This document shows positions 28,626 through 37,503 of a stretch of 64,000 nucleotides of DNA, one piece after another. The stretch is from an uncultured Flavobacteriaceae bacterium. Lineage in GTDB: Bacteria; Bacteroidota; Bacteroidia; Flavobacteriales; Flavobacteriaceae. Numbering within the stretch: the stretch's first letter is position 1; every line of letters begins with the position of its first letter. The stretch lies in NCBI GenBank assembly GCA_947497145.1, contig CANMFQ010000008.1, positions 159,313-223,312 of the forward strand. Reading direction: 5' to 3'. Both the position numbers and the translations under genes were made by a program. The notes beneath the pieces are model-generated. The model saw only the letters and a list, made by a program, of their open reading frames with translations, made no database searches and was not told the origin of the DNA.

Positions 28626-29978
28626 CTAAAACTCTACATTGAGCAGTTGCCCAGTTAACTGAAGTAATTGCAATTCTGCTAATTTTGCGTTGTACTTGGC
28701 CAAATTTTTATTGGTTTGCGCATTCAAAAGATTGATTTGTGCTTGGCGAAACTCAATAGAACTAATTCTGCCTAATTGAAATTGTTCTTGTGAACGCTCA
28801 AAATTGTTTTGATTGGTAGCAACATTTTGCGCTTGAATTTCAAAAATATTCAAACGATTTTCATAAATGGCTAATGCGTTTTGAATATCCCGCTCTACTT
28901 CAAGGGTTACTTGTTGTTTTAATAGCTCTTGGTTTTGGTAGGCTATTTTGGCATTTTTTACACGAACGGTTGTACTACCACCGTCAAACAAATTCCATGT
29001 TAAACGAGCACCTAATCCAAAATTCCATGTGGTGTTATCATTACCAGGAAAAAAAGCAGAACTGGCACTTTGGTTTAAATTCCACCCATAAGCACCATTT
29101 AAACCAACGGTAGGTAGGTAGCCTGATTTGTTAATTTTAATATCATAGGCATTTACAGCTAAGTTTTTTTCTGTTTGCAACAATGACACATTATGTATTT
29201 TTGCGTTATTAATAAATTCTTCTAATTTTAATTTAGGAAGAAAATTAACCAAGGTGTCTACTTCGTATTTTGTATTCAAGTCTTGGTTTAGAATAACATT
29301 TAAATCACGTTTTGTATTTGCTAATTGTTGCTTTACGTTTAATAGGTTTATACTGTCGTTAGTAAGATCTACCTGAGCATTTAAAATAGCTAGTTTAGTA
29401 TTCTGTCCGTATTCAAAGGCATATTCTGCTCGTTTAATACGTTGTTTAGAAATTTCTAGTGCCTTTTGCAATACATTTTTATTTTCAGTGAATCGCGCAA
29501 CTTCAAAATACACACTAAAGAGTTGAAGCATTGTGTTCTCAATAGTCTCGCGTGCTTGAAGCTCGCTTAATTGGTATTGTTCTTTTAATTTTTTATAGTT
29601 GTAAAAGCGTCCTAAGCCATCAAAAAGCGTATAATTTGCATTTAATGTTGAATTATAGCGCTGGGCTTCTGCTTTGTAAATATCTAGGTCAGCTCTTGGA
29701 GTACCATCATCGTTGGTTTGTCCGGGAAATTCTATAACCGAGTCATCACGATTATAGTTTGCTGTGGTGGTGTTACTTAAAGTTGGTAAATAACCCGAGT
29801 TTAAAATACTCTTGTTATTACCTGCAATTTTTACCTGATTCTTTGCTACTTTGATACCAAAGTTGTTTTCTAAAGCTAAATTTACCGCAGCCTCTTTTGA
29901 AAGCACTGTTTCCTGTGCACTGATAACAGCTGTAGTTATCAAGAATATAGCGGAGATTATACGTGTGAGTCTTTTCAT
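28626..29978 (-). CDS. TolC-family outer membrane efflux channel
   Basis: The protein has 450 residues with signal peptide MKRLTRIISAIFLITTAVISAQ. It has two tandem outer-membrane-efflux (OEP) repeats, with long alpha-helical stretches (LEKALEISKQRIKRAEYAF, QEQFQLGRISSIEFRQAQIN) and the beta-barrel segments YNSTLNANYTLFDGLGR and GARLTWNLFDGG typical of TolC. It would form the outer-membrane exit duct. It is the third gene of the MFP-RND-OMF operon. Confidence 0.94.
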   Translation of the reverse strand: MKRLTRIISAIFLITTAVISAQETVLSKEAAVNLALENNFGIKVAKNQVKIAGNNKSILNSGYLPTLSNTTTANYNRDDSVIEFPGQTNDDGTPRADLDIYKAEAQRYNSTLNANYTLFDGLGRFYNYKKLKEQYQLSELQARETIENTMLQLFSVYFEVARFTENKNVLQKALEISKQRIKRAEYAFEYGQNTKLAILNAQVDLTNDSINLLNVKQQLANTKRDLNVILNQDLNTKYEVDTLVNFLPKLKLEEFINNAKIHNVSLLQTEKNLAVNAYDIKINKSGYLPTVGLNGAYGWNLNQSASSAFFPGNDNTTWNFGLGARLTWNLFDGGSTTVRVKNAKIAYQNQELLKQQVTLEVERDIQNALAIYENRLNIFEIQAQNVATNQNNFERSQEQFQLGRISSIEFRQAQINLLNAQTNKNLAKYNAKLAELQLLQLTGQLLNVEF

Positions 29979-30022
29979 TTTACCTTCTAATTCTTTTGAA
30001 ATGTTGGGTATGAAGCCAATAA

Positions 30023-33000
30023 TCAGTTTTTTGATAGTTGTGTTTCTGTATGTTTTGCTGGCACTAATACCTGTTCACTAAGGTGTTTGTCGTCATTTTG
30101 TTCTTTAATTGCTCTTTCTACCTCTTCTTTAGTTACTTTATTACCCGTATACAGCCATTTGGCGGTTACTTTTACTTTATTGCTGAAAGAGAGAAATAGG
30201 GGGAGCATTATCAAGGTTAAAACAGTAGCAAAGGCAATACCATACGCTATAGATATAGCCATAGGAATTAAAAATTGTGCCTGTCTACTTGTTTCTAGCA
30301 TTAAAGGAGCAAGCCCAGCAATGGTGGTTATGGAGGTTAAAAATATTGCCCTAAATCGTGATCGCCCTGCTTCATAGATGGCATCGTCAAAGGTCATTCC
30401 TTCTTTTAGATTGTGATTAAACTTACCTATTAAAACAAGTCCATCATTTACCATAATTCCAATAAGGGCAATAATACCCAACAATGATAAAATATTAAGT
30501 GGAAAATCATGCAACCAATGCCCCCATGCTACGGTAGTGAAGCTAAATGGTACTAGCATAATTAACATAAACGGTTGGCTAAAACTGCGAAATGTAAAGG
30601 CGATGGTAATGTAGATGAGTAATAAGACCGACAGACCTACTACTTTTAAAGACCCTGTTAGCTTACCAAGCTCCCTATTTTGCCCTTCATACGAGGCTGT
30701 TACTGTGGGATATTTAGACTGTATTTCGGGCATAATCACAGTTTGTATTTCTGCCATTACATCAGTGGGACTGTCTTTTACATTTTTCATATCGGCAGAA
30801 ACCTGTATTTCTCGCCGACCTTCTAAACGGTTTATAGCAACATCACCGCGTTCAATAGTGTAGCTAGCAATTTCTTTTAGTGGCACTCTGCTTCCATTTG
30901 GAGTGAGAATGCGCATTTCATCTAAATCAGTTATTGAAGAACGGTTTTCACGATTGTAACGTACCCAAACCCTAATTTCATCTTGCGAGCGCTGAAAGCG
31001 TTGTGCTTGAGTGCCAAAAAAACCAGCACGCACTTGTGTCATTATAGTACGTAAATTTAATCCTAATAGATAGGCGTTTTCTTTAAGCTCTAGCCGAATT
31101 TCTTTAATACCAGCGGGGTCATTGTCTGTAATGTCTTTAAGGGTTGAGTTTTTTTGCAGCGCTGCTTTAAGTTCTTTTTTAGCGGCTTTTAATTCTGCAA
31201 TATTGTTTCCTAAAAGTGAAACAGAAACAGGAGAACCTCCAAAATTCCCCCCAGAACCATATATTAAACTTTCAACTCCGATAACGGGGCCTACCAATTC
31301 ACTTAACCTATTGGTAATTAAACTCGAAACAACAGCATCAGGGCGTTCTTCACCAGGTAATAAGTTAATGGTAAGTGTTGCTTTTGATGAGCCTGGGCCA
31401 ATTTTACGAATCACGTTTTCAAAAAGAACTTTATCTGTACCTTTTAGGTATTTTTCAGTAAGCTCTTTATTCACAATCTCAGCCTTATTTTCAACGAGTG
31501 ATATAATAGAATCGGTGACTTTTTCATGGGTACCGTTTGGCATTAATAATTCAATCTGCACACGGTCACTGGCTACTCGGGGAAAGAATGCCATACGAAC
31601 AATACCACCACCTACGGCACCTATGGTTAGTATTAATGTCATTGCAAAAAAGCCAAAGGTTAACAGTTTATAGCGCAAAGCAAAACGCAGTGTAGGGCTA
31701 TAGAGCTTATCACGCATCCATGACATGAATTTATCACCCATCTCATTAATGACCCTAAGCTTAGCAAAGGCGGCTGATAATCCTGATTTTTCGGTTTTCG
31801 TTTGAGGTCGAAGTGCCTTTGAGTGTGCTAAGTGAGCTGGTAGAATAATCAACGCTTCTACCAAAGATACAACCAGCGTTAGAATAACAATGACGGATAC
31901 TTCGCCAAAAAATTCTCCAATTCTACTATCTAAGAATAGGAAGATAGAAAACGCCAAAATTGTAGTAATAATCGCTGATATAATGGGCGGTAACACTTCT
32001 AAAGTACCTTCTACGGCAGCCTCAACAGGTGATTTTCCTCGTTCATAATGTTGATATATATTTTCTGCAATAACAATTCCATCATCAACCAGAATACCAA
32101 TTACAATGATCATTCCGAATAAGGATAGTACATTGATGGTGACATTAAAGAAACCTGCAAAAATAAACATTCCAAGGAAGGCTACGGGAAGCCCGAATGC
32201 AACCCAAAAAGCCAAACGGGTATTTAGAAAAAGTGATAGAAAAACAAGTACGAGTAGCATACCCATAATCGCATTTTCAGTCAAAAGTTGCGTACGTTGA
32301 TTAAGGGTTTTTGAAAGATCAGCAACTACATCTACTTTGATGTTATTATACTTTTGATTGAAAACCTTTATATACTCTTTTACCTTATCAGCAGCGTCTA
32401 TTAAATCTTCGGTATTGGTACTGGTTATGGTTGTATTAACCGATAGATTGCCATTAAAATAGGTGGCATTAGGATTTTCAGAAAACCGATCGCGAATAAC
32501 TGCAACGTCTTTCAGTCGCACTGTTTGCCCCGAGGCATCAGCTCTGATAATAATATTAGACAGCTCACTGCCGTAATAAGAACGATTATTGGCCCGAATT
32601 AGATATTCTTCTGCATCGGTTTTTATGTTTCCACCAGTTGTTAAAATATTTGCATTACCAACCGCTTGCGATACCTCAGTAAAAGATAAATTATAGGCTA
32701 ATAAGCTATTTTCATTAACAGCAATTTCTATTTCTTCTTGCGGATAGCCCGATATTTCTATTTGTGAAATACCATCAATAGCACGCAAATCATTTTCTAT
32801 TTCACGGGCAATTTTTTTAAGGGTCACCAATGGAATATGATCACCACTTATTGCAAAACTAATAGTTTGCCTTATAGCCTCAAGTTTTGATACAACCAAT
32901 GGTTCCATGCCTGTAGGGAAAGAGGGAACCCGATCAACAGCGTTTTTAACTTGTAAAAGCATGAAATCAATATCTCTCCCTTTCTCAATTTCTACATTAA

Positions 33001-33274
33001 TACTACCGCTATTTTCCCTTGAAGTGGAGGTTACTCTATCAACGCCTTCGAGGCCTTTTAGATTATCTTCTATTTTTAACACAATACCTTCTTCTACTTC
33101 TTGAGGAGATGCACCAGGGTATGTTATGTTGACAAATATATTTTTAGAATCAGTAAGCGGAAAAAATGATGATTTGAGTGATTTGGCACCTGCAACTCCA
33201 AAAATTACAAAAGCAATGATAACCACGTTTACAGCAACATGGTATCGTATGAAATATTCAATGATTTTTCGCAT
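30023..33274 (-). CDS. RND efflux transporter permease (HAE-1/AcrB-like)
   Basis: The protein has 1083 residues from the ATG at 33274. A further upstream TTG would overlap the MFP stop, and the ATG lies 5 bp after that stop. It has twelve TM segments in two halves, each with a large periplasmic loop. Conserved blocks are SRENSGSINVEIEKG, the TM4 block GILVDDGIVIAENIYQ and GIIALIGIMVNDGLVLI. It exports drugs, lipids or metabolites by proton antiport. Substrate range cannot be inferred. The order MFP, RND, TolC is the usual flavobacterial one. Confidence 0.95.
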   Translation of the reverse strand: MRKIIEYFIRYHVAVNVVIIAFVIFGVAGAKSLKSSFFPLTDSKNIFVNITYPGASPQEVEEGIVLKIEDNLKGLEGVDRVTSTSRENSGSINVEIEKGRDIDFMLLQVKNAVDRVPSFPTGMEPLVVSKLEAIRQTISFAISGDHIPLVTLKKIAREIENDLRAIDGISQIEISGYPQEEIEIAVNENSLLAYNLSFTEVSQAVGNANILTTGGNIKTDAEEYLIRANNRSYYGSELSNIIIRADASGQTVRLKDVAVIRDRFSENPNATYFNGNLSVNTTITSTNTEDLIDAADKVKEYIKVFNQKYNNIKVDVVADLSKTLNQRTQLLTENAIMGMLLVLVFLSLFLNTRLAFWVAFGLPVAFLGMFIFAGFFNVTINVLSLFGMIIVIGILVDDGIVIAENIYQHYERGKSPVEAAVEGTLEVLPPIISAIITTILAFSIFLFLDSRIGEFFGEVSVIVILTLVVSLVEALIILPAHLAHSKALRPQTKTEKSGLSAAFAKLRVINEMGDKFMSWMRDKLYSPTLRFALRYKLLTFGFFAMTLILTIGAVGGGIVRMAFFPRVASDRVQIELLMPNGTHEKVTDSIISLVENKAEIVNKELTEKYLKGTDKVLFENVIRKIGPGSSKATLTINLLPGEERPDAVVSSLITNRLSELVGPVIGVESLIYGSGGNFGGSPVSVSLLGNNIAELKAAKKELKAALQKNSTLKDITDNDPAGIKEIRLELKENAYLLGLNLRTIMTQVRAGFFGTQAQRFQRSQDEIRVWVRYNRENRSSITDLDEMRILTPNGSRVPLKEIASYTIERGDVAINRLEGRREIQVSADMKNVKDSPTDVMAEIQTVIMPEIQSKYPTVTASYEGQNRELGKLTGSLKVVGLSVLLLIYITIAFTFRSFSQPFMLIMLVPFSFTTVAWGHWLHDFPLNILSLLGIIALIGIMVNDGLVLIGKFNHNLKEGMTFDDAIYEAGRSRFRAIFLTSITTIAGLAPLMLETSRQAQFLIPMAISIAYGIAFATVLTLIMLPLFLSFSNKVKVTAKWLYTGNKVTKEEVERAIKEQNDDKHLSEQVLVPAKHTETQLSKN

Positions 33275-33278
33275 CAGA

Positions 33279-34400
33279 CTATTTGGTGTTTTTTTCTTCA
33301 AAAATTTTCACTGCCATACCCGTATAAGCACCCACTAATGGCTTTGACATAATACGCATACCATCGGGTACTTCTTTGAGAACCACTTTTTTGTCAGAAA
33401 AATATACCGGGTTTACATCAATAAGGTCTAAAACAGAATCACGTACAATAAAGATTTTGTTGTTTTCTAAAAGCAGGCTTCGATCTATTTCAATGGCATT
33501 GGTTTCTTCCCTTGCATCTAAACTAGCTTCTAAATACATACCTTCTTTTAGGCTACTATCATTCACTTGAATAAAGGCTTTTATGGTTTGCGAGGCTTGG
33601 TCAACTTTACCATTTATTCGAGCAACTTTACCTGTATATGTTTTAGTTTTGTCTAAGGAGGTAAGGGTTACTTTTTTACCCAATTTTAGCAAATCACCAA
33701 AGGTTTTACTTACCGAGACTTCAAGTTCATAAATGTCAGTGTTTATAAATTCCCCTAGTTTTTGTCCGCCACGTATTAACGTACCCTCGGTAACCAAGGT
33801 TTCTGTAAGCACACCTCTAAAAGGAGCAACGATGTTATATTTAGCTAGGCGTTCTTCTAAATTTTTGATGTTGTAAAAGCTTGTTAAAATACCACGTCCA
33901 GAAATGAAAAACTTTTCTTTTTCGTTCTGCATTTCAGGTAGGGGAGGTGTAGGTTTATTAAGGTCAAAAGTATTTAAATAGTTCTGCCATTTCGGAAAAA
34001 TATCAGGGTAGTCTAACCTTAAATCGGGCATTATCGATGTTAATAGGTTAAATAAACTACTTTTGGCTGACTGCACACTTGCTTTATATTCAGACGCGTC
34101 AATACGAATTATAGACTCTCCTTTTGCATAGGTAGTTCCTGTTTTAAAAAGTTTAGAGCCTCCTCTAAAAACTCCCTGTACCTCGGCGTATAACTCTATA
34201 CGCTTAAGCGCTTTAAGATTTCCATTTGCAGGTACTACGATTGGTACTGTACCATTTTTTACTACTTCAGTAAATACGGTTTTCACCACTTTCTCGGCTC
34301 GAGGTTTAAAACTTTTTTTATTAGCAATAAGGCTTTTTGCACCAAAATATCCTGCGATAATTAGTAAAACTCCTAAAATTGATAGTATGATTTTTCTCAT
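33279..34400 (-). CDS. Efflux RND periplasmic adaptor (membrane fusion protein)
   Basis: The protein has 373 residues. One TM or signal anchor lies at 4-24 (IILSILGVLLIIAGYFGA). The lipoyl/barrel-sandwich halves are at about 70-110 and 190-225 (VVPANGNLKALKRIELYAEV, YNIVAPFRGVLTETLVTEGT) and flank an alpha-hairpin. A beta-barrel (VTLTSLDKTKTYTGKVARIN) follows. It links the RND pump to TolC. It is first in the operon 34400-28626. Confidence 0.93.
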   Translation of the reverse strand: MRKIILSILGVLLIIAGYFGAKSLIANKKSFKPRAEKVVKTVFTEVVKNGTVPIVVPANGNLKALKRIELYAEVQGVFRGGSKLFKTGTTYAKGESIIRIDASEYKASVQSAKSSLFNLLTSIMPDLRLDYPDIFPKWQNYLNTFDLNKPTPPLPEMQNEKEKFFISGRGILTSFYNIKNLEERLAKYNIVAPFRGVLTETLVTEGTLIRGGQKLGEFINTDIYELEVSVSKTFGDLLKLGKKVTLTSLDKTKTYTGKVARINGKVDQASQTIKAFIQVNDSSLKEGMYLEASLDAREETNAIEIDRSLLLENNKIFIVRDSVLDLIDVNPVYFSDKKVVLKEVPDGMRIMSKPLVGAYTGMAVKIFEEKNTK

Positions 34401-35133
34401 AGTTGGTTTATGTTTTGGGATATGCAGTTTGAAGTTAGCTAACTCTTCGTTATTCTTATTAAGCTATACAATTATATAGCTAGTTGCATTGCGAAGAGGT
34501 GTTCTTTGAAAATTCGTCTATAAAAATAAGTCCAAACCAGTTTAGGTGTTCTTGTGGCTTCAGTGTTTTTTAATGAAAAAGGGTATTTTCTTTGCTTATT
34601 GTTTACTAGTAAAGAGCTAACTGGTATTATAGTTTTTGGTACAACTAAAATATGTTTGATGCTATTTGTTGTATCTTGATTATTTATTTTTTTCAATATG
34701 ATAATTTCTTTATGTTGAAGTAAAGTTGATCTTTCTTGTTGATTTTAAGTGAGTTGTTATCACTGTATTTTATGATTATTTATCGACTGTACAAAATCAG
34801 TATTCTTTATATATCATCTGTGATTAGCGAAATTAAAGAAAATGTGATTGCTTATTCCTGCTATTACCGTTAAATGAATCTTAAAATTATATTTTTTTTA
34901 ACTCCTTAAATACTTGCTAATGAAGACTCATTTGGCTTGTCTTTATCAATGCTATATTAGGTTTATACATAGTAGGTTAGCATCGTTATTATTTGTACTT
35001 GTAAGGTATCATAGACGCTATTTATTAGATATAATATCAACTGATAGCAGCAATTTATATAAGAATACTACGTTAATAATAATATCTAAAAGAAAGAAAT
35101 TTCTTACAAAAATTATTATATATATTAACTATT
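34401..35133. other. 733-bp gap between the efflux operon and the kinase array
   Basis: Two short open frames here (about 34472-34696 minus and 34914-35144 plus) have no signal peptide, motif or coding bias I can credit. This stretch must hold the divergent control regions of the efflux operon and of kinase 1. The only recognisable element is the TTTCTTACA leader motif at 35100. Confidence 0.5.
35100..35108 (+). promoter_or_regulatory. Leader motif TTTCTTACA of kinase 1
   Basis: Nine bases match the TTTTCTTACATTT element seen before kinases 2, 4 and 5. The aligned end is about 22 nt before the ATG at 35134. Confidence 0.4.
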
Positions 35134-37224
35134 ATGTTACTTAGTAACAACGACTTTGTTTTTGATTTCGCAAGAGCCTTTAAAAAGTGGCTATTAATAC
35201 TATTGGTATTTTTTTGCTTCAATAGTATTGGCGCACAACAATCTACGCAAGAACTTAAAGAGGATATTAGAACGATGGAGCATCATCAAAATTTCTCTGC
35301 AAAAGACACGGTTTATATAAAACGTCTTATAGAATTAGCATTTAATCTCCGTTATCGTAATTGGGATAGTGTACTACTACTATCCAAAAAAACTTTAAAA
35401 TTAAGCAAATCTGCTGGTTTTGATTCAGGTGAGGGGAGTTCTTATGCGACGCTTGGTTTGTATTATAGTGGTAAAGGCGATTCTAAAAATGCTTTTAAAA
35501 ATTTTAATAAGGCTATAACTGTATTCAAACGAATCAAAAATTATAGGATGCAAGTAGTTGTTTCTAACATGTTAGCCATGGAGCACCTTTATAATCATCA
35601 ACCATCTAAAGCATTGCTTTTGTTTATGGATAGTCTTGAAATAAGCAAAGAAGAAAAAATGAATGAAGTACTGTTAATGACTCTAGAAAATTTGGGTTTG
35701 TTGTATGTTGGCTATTTAAAAGATTATGATCATGGAATTTATTTTTTAAATGAATCAAAAAAAGCTATGACCAAAATGAAAGATTTTCTTGATTACAATA
35801 TGGTTTTGAGCAACCTTGCTCATTGCTATTTTCAGAAGGGTGATGTAGATAAGGCTATGCTTTATTTGGAGCCTAGTACAGCTTATTTTAAAAAAGAAGG
35901 TTATGTAGATTGGCTTCTGTTGAATAATATGATAAAAGCAGGAATTCTAATCAAGAAAAAAAAGTTTGAGGAGGCTTTAATTTGGCTTGATGAAATTGAA
36001 AAATTACATAAAGATGTAGAAGATGATAAAAGCTTGGTAGAATTTTACCATTATAAGTTTGAGGTATATATAAATCTAAAGAATTTAACTGCTGCAGAAC
36101 GGTATGCGCATAAGAGCTATGAGCTTGCTAAAAAAATGCATTTTGTTAGTGGAATAGAAGTCGGTTTAAAAGACTTATATGCGATACATAAGGCGAAGAG
36201 TGATTTTGATACGGCTTTAGAGTATCACGAGCAATTTATAACCCTTACTGATACGCTTTTAAGGAGCATTAATGAAAGCAACTTTAATGTTTTATTAGCA
36301 AAGGTTGAATATGATGAGCAAAAACGAAAAATAATACAAGAAAATGAAATAGCACGAGCAAAACAAAACCGTTACATTATAATAGCAGTAATGGTGCTGT
36401 GCATTATTTTTTGTATTGTTTTTTTGATTTGGAAAAATACAAAAACACAAGAAAAATTCAATACTCAATTGCGACAAGAAAAAGAAAAGCTAGAAAAAAA
36501 CGAACTTTTTTTAAAAGAAGCTAATCGTACAAAAGACAAGCTCTTTTCTATAATCGGCCACGACCTCCGAAGTCCCATAGGTGCTTTTAAAGGGCTCTTA
36601 ACTCTTTTTAAAGATAAAGAAATAGATGAAGATGAGTTTATTAGTTTCATACCAAAACTAGAGGCTGATCTTGGTGGTATTTCATTTATGCTTAATAATC
36701 TTTTGTCATGGGGGCGCTCTCAAATGAACGGGGATACTACTACACCAGAAGTAGTGGAGGCGAAAAATTTAGTGACAGAAAATATCAATTTATTGTCAGA
36801 AGTAGCTAGAAATAAAGCAATTGCAATGGTTAATGAGGTGCCTAGCGATGCCTGTATATGGGCAGATGGAAACCAAATAGATATTGTTTTTAGAAATCTG
36901 ATGAGCAACGCACTTAAATTTACCGATGATCATGGAGTAATTACCATAGGCGGTGAAGAAATGGAAGCGGTATGGCGTTTTTATGTCCGGGATACGGGAA
37001 TAGGAATGGATACTGAAGCCCAAGAAAAAATCTTTATAAAAAATTCAACACACACTACATATGGTACCCATAATGAAAAGGGAACTGGCTTGGGCCTTAA
37101 CTTATGTAAAGAAATGGTGCAAAAAAACAAGGGAACAATATGGGTTGAAAGTGCCCTTCAAATAGGATCTTGTTTCTATTTTGAAATTCCGAAAGCAATG
37201 CAAGTGTTTAAAAATGTTGGCTAG
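35134..37224 (+). CDS. TPR sensor histidine kinase 1 of tandem array
   Basis: The protein has 696 residues. Signal peptide 1-35 ends FNSIGAQ. TPR-like helix pairs span about 60-395, for example YATLGLYYSGKGDSKNAFKN and ALIWLDEIEKLHKDVEDDKS. One TM helix lies at about 412-434 (YIIIAVMVLCIIFCIVFLIW), followed by a coiled coil. The DHp box is SIIGHDLRSPIGAF with the phospho-acceptor H476. HATPase_c has the N box QIDIVFRNLMSNALKFT, DTGIGM and GTGLGL. It senses with the periplasmic TPR domain and phosphorylates a partner from the cytoplasmic side. No response regulator is in the window. It is the first gene of five intact paralogs. Confidence 0.92.
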   Translation: MLLSNNDFVFDFARAFKKWLLILLVFFCFNSIGAQQSTQELKEDIRTMEHHQNFSAKDTVYIKRLIELAFNLRYRNWDSVLLLSKKTLKLSKSAGFDSGEGSSYATLGLYYSGKGDSKNAFKNFNKAITVFKRIKNYRMQVVVSNMLAMEHLYNHQPSKALLLFMDSLEISKEEKMNEVLLMTLENLGLLYVGYLKDYDHGIYFLNESKKAMTKMKDFLDYNMVLSNLAHCYFQKGDVDKAMLYLEPSTAYFKKEGYVDWLLLNNMIKAGILIKKKKFEEALIWLDEIEKLHKDVEDDKSLVEFYHYKFEVYINLKNLTAAERYAHKSYELAKKMHFVSGIEVGLKDLYAIHKAKSDFDTALEYHEQFITLTDTLLRSINESNFNVLLAKVEYDEQKRKIIQENEIARAKQNRYIIIAVMVLCIIFCIVFLIWKNTKTQEKFNTQLRQEKEKLEKNELFLKEANRTKDKLFSIIGHDLRSPIGAFKGLLTLFKDKEIDEDEFISFIPKLEADLGGISFMLNNLLSWGRSQMNGDTTTPEVVEAKNLVTENINLLSEVARNKAIAMVNEVPSDACIWADGNQIDIVFRNLMSNALKFTDDHGVITIGGEEMEAVWRFYVRDTGIGMDTEAQEKIFIKNSTHTTYGTHNEKGTGLGLNLCKEMVQKNKGTIWVESALQIGSCFYFEIPKAMQVFKNVG

Positions 37225-37450
37225 TAATCAGGTTTTACCCATGAGACAGGGTGTTTTCTTCAATTATTAAGTTTACTTTAAATTAGCTATTTTCAATAAT
37301 GTATGTGTTGTAAAAAGAGCGATATTTTATCTGAAACACGCATCCATGCGGTAATTATGATACGTGTTATGACTCACTGTTTAGCTTAAACTTATACCTG
37401 TTCTTAGTAGATCAAGAAAGCAAATAATTTTATAAAACACTGGTATTACG

Positions 37451-37478
37451 TATATTTGTATAGATTTTTCTTACATTT
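37451..37478 (+). promoter_or_regulatory. Promoter region of kinase 2: TATATTTG plus leader motif
   Basis: TATATTTG (37451-37458) matches the -7 box TAnnTTTG, and TTTTCTTACATTT (37466-37478) is the array's shared motif, 25 nt before the ATG at 37504. The motif contains TACATTT, itself a near -7 box. Which of the two is used is unclear. Confidence 0.5.
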
Positions 37479-37503
37479 ATGTTTGATTTTTACTATTCTT
37501 TAT

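Noticed and set aside
34472..35144. Two short open frames in the gap before the kinase array
   Set aside because: No signal peptide, motif or ribosome-site support; they lie in a divergent control region.
37456..37503. Upstream TTG start for kinase 2
   Set aside because: It lies inside the TATATTTG box, and the paralogs have 35-residue leaders that match the ATG at 37504.
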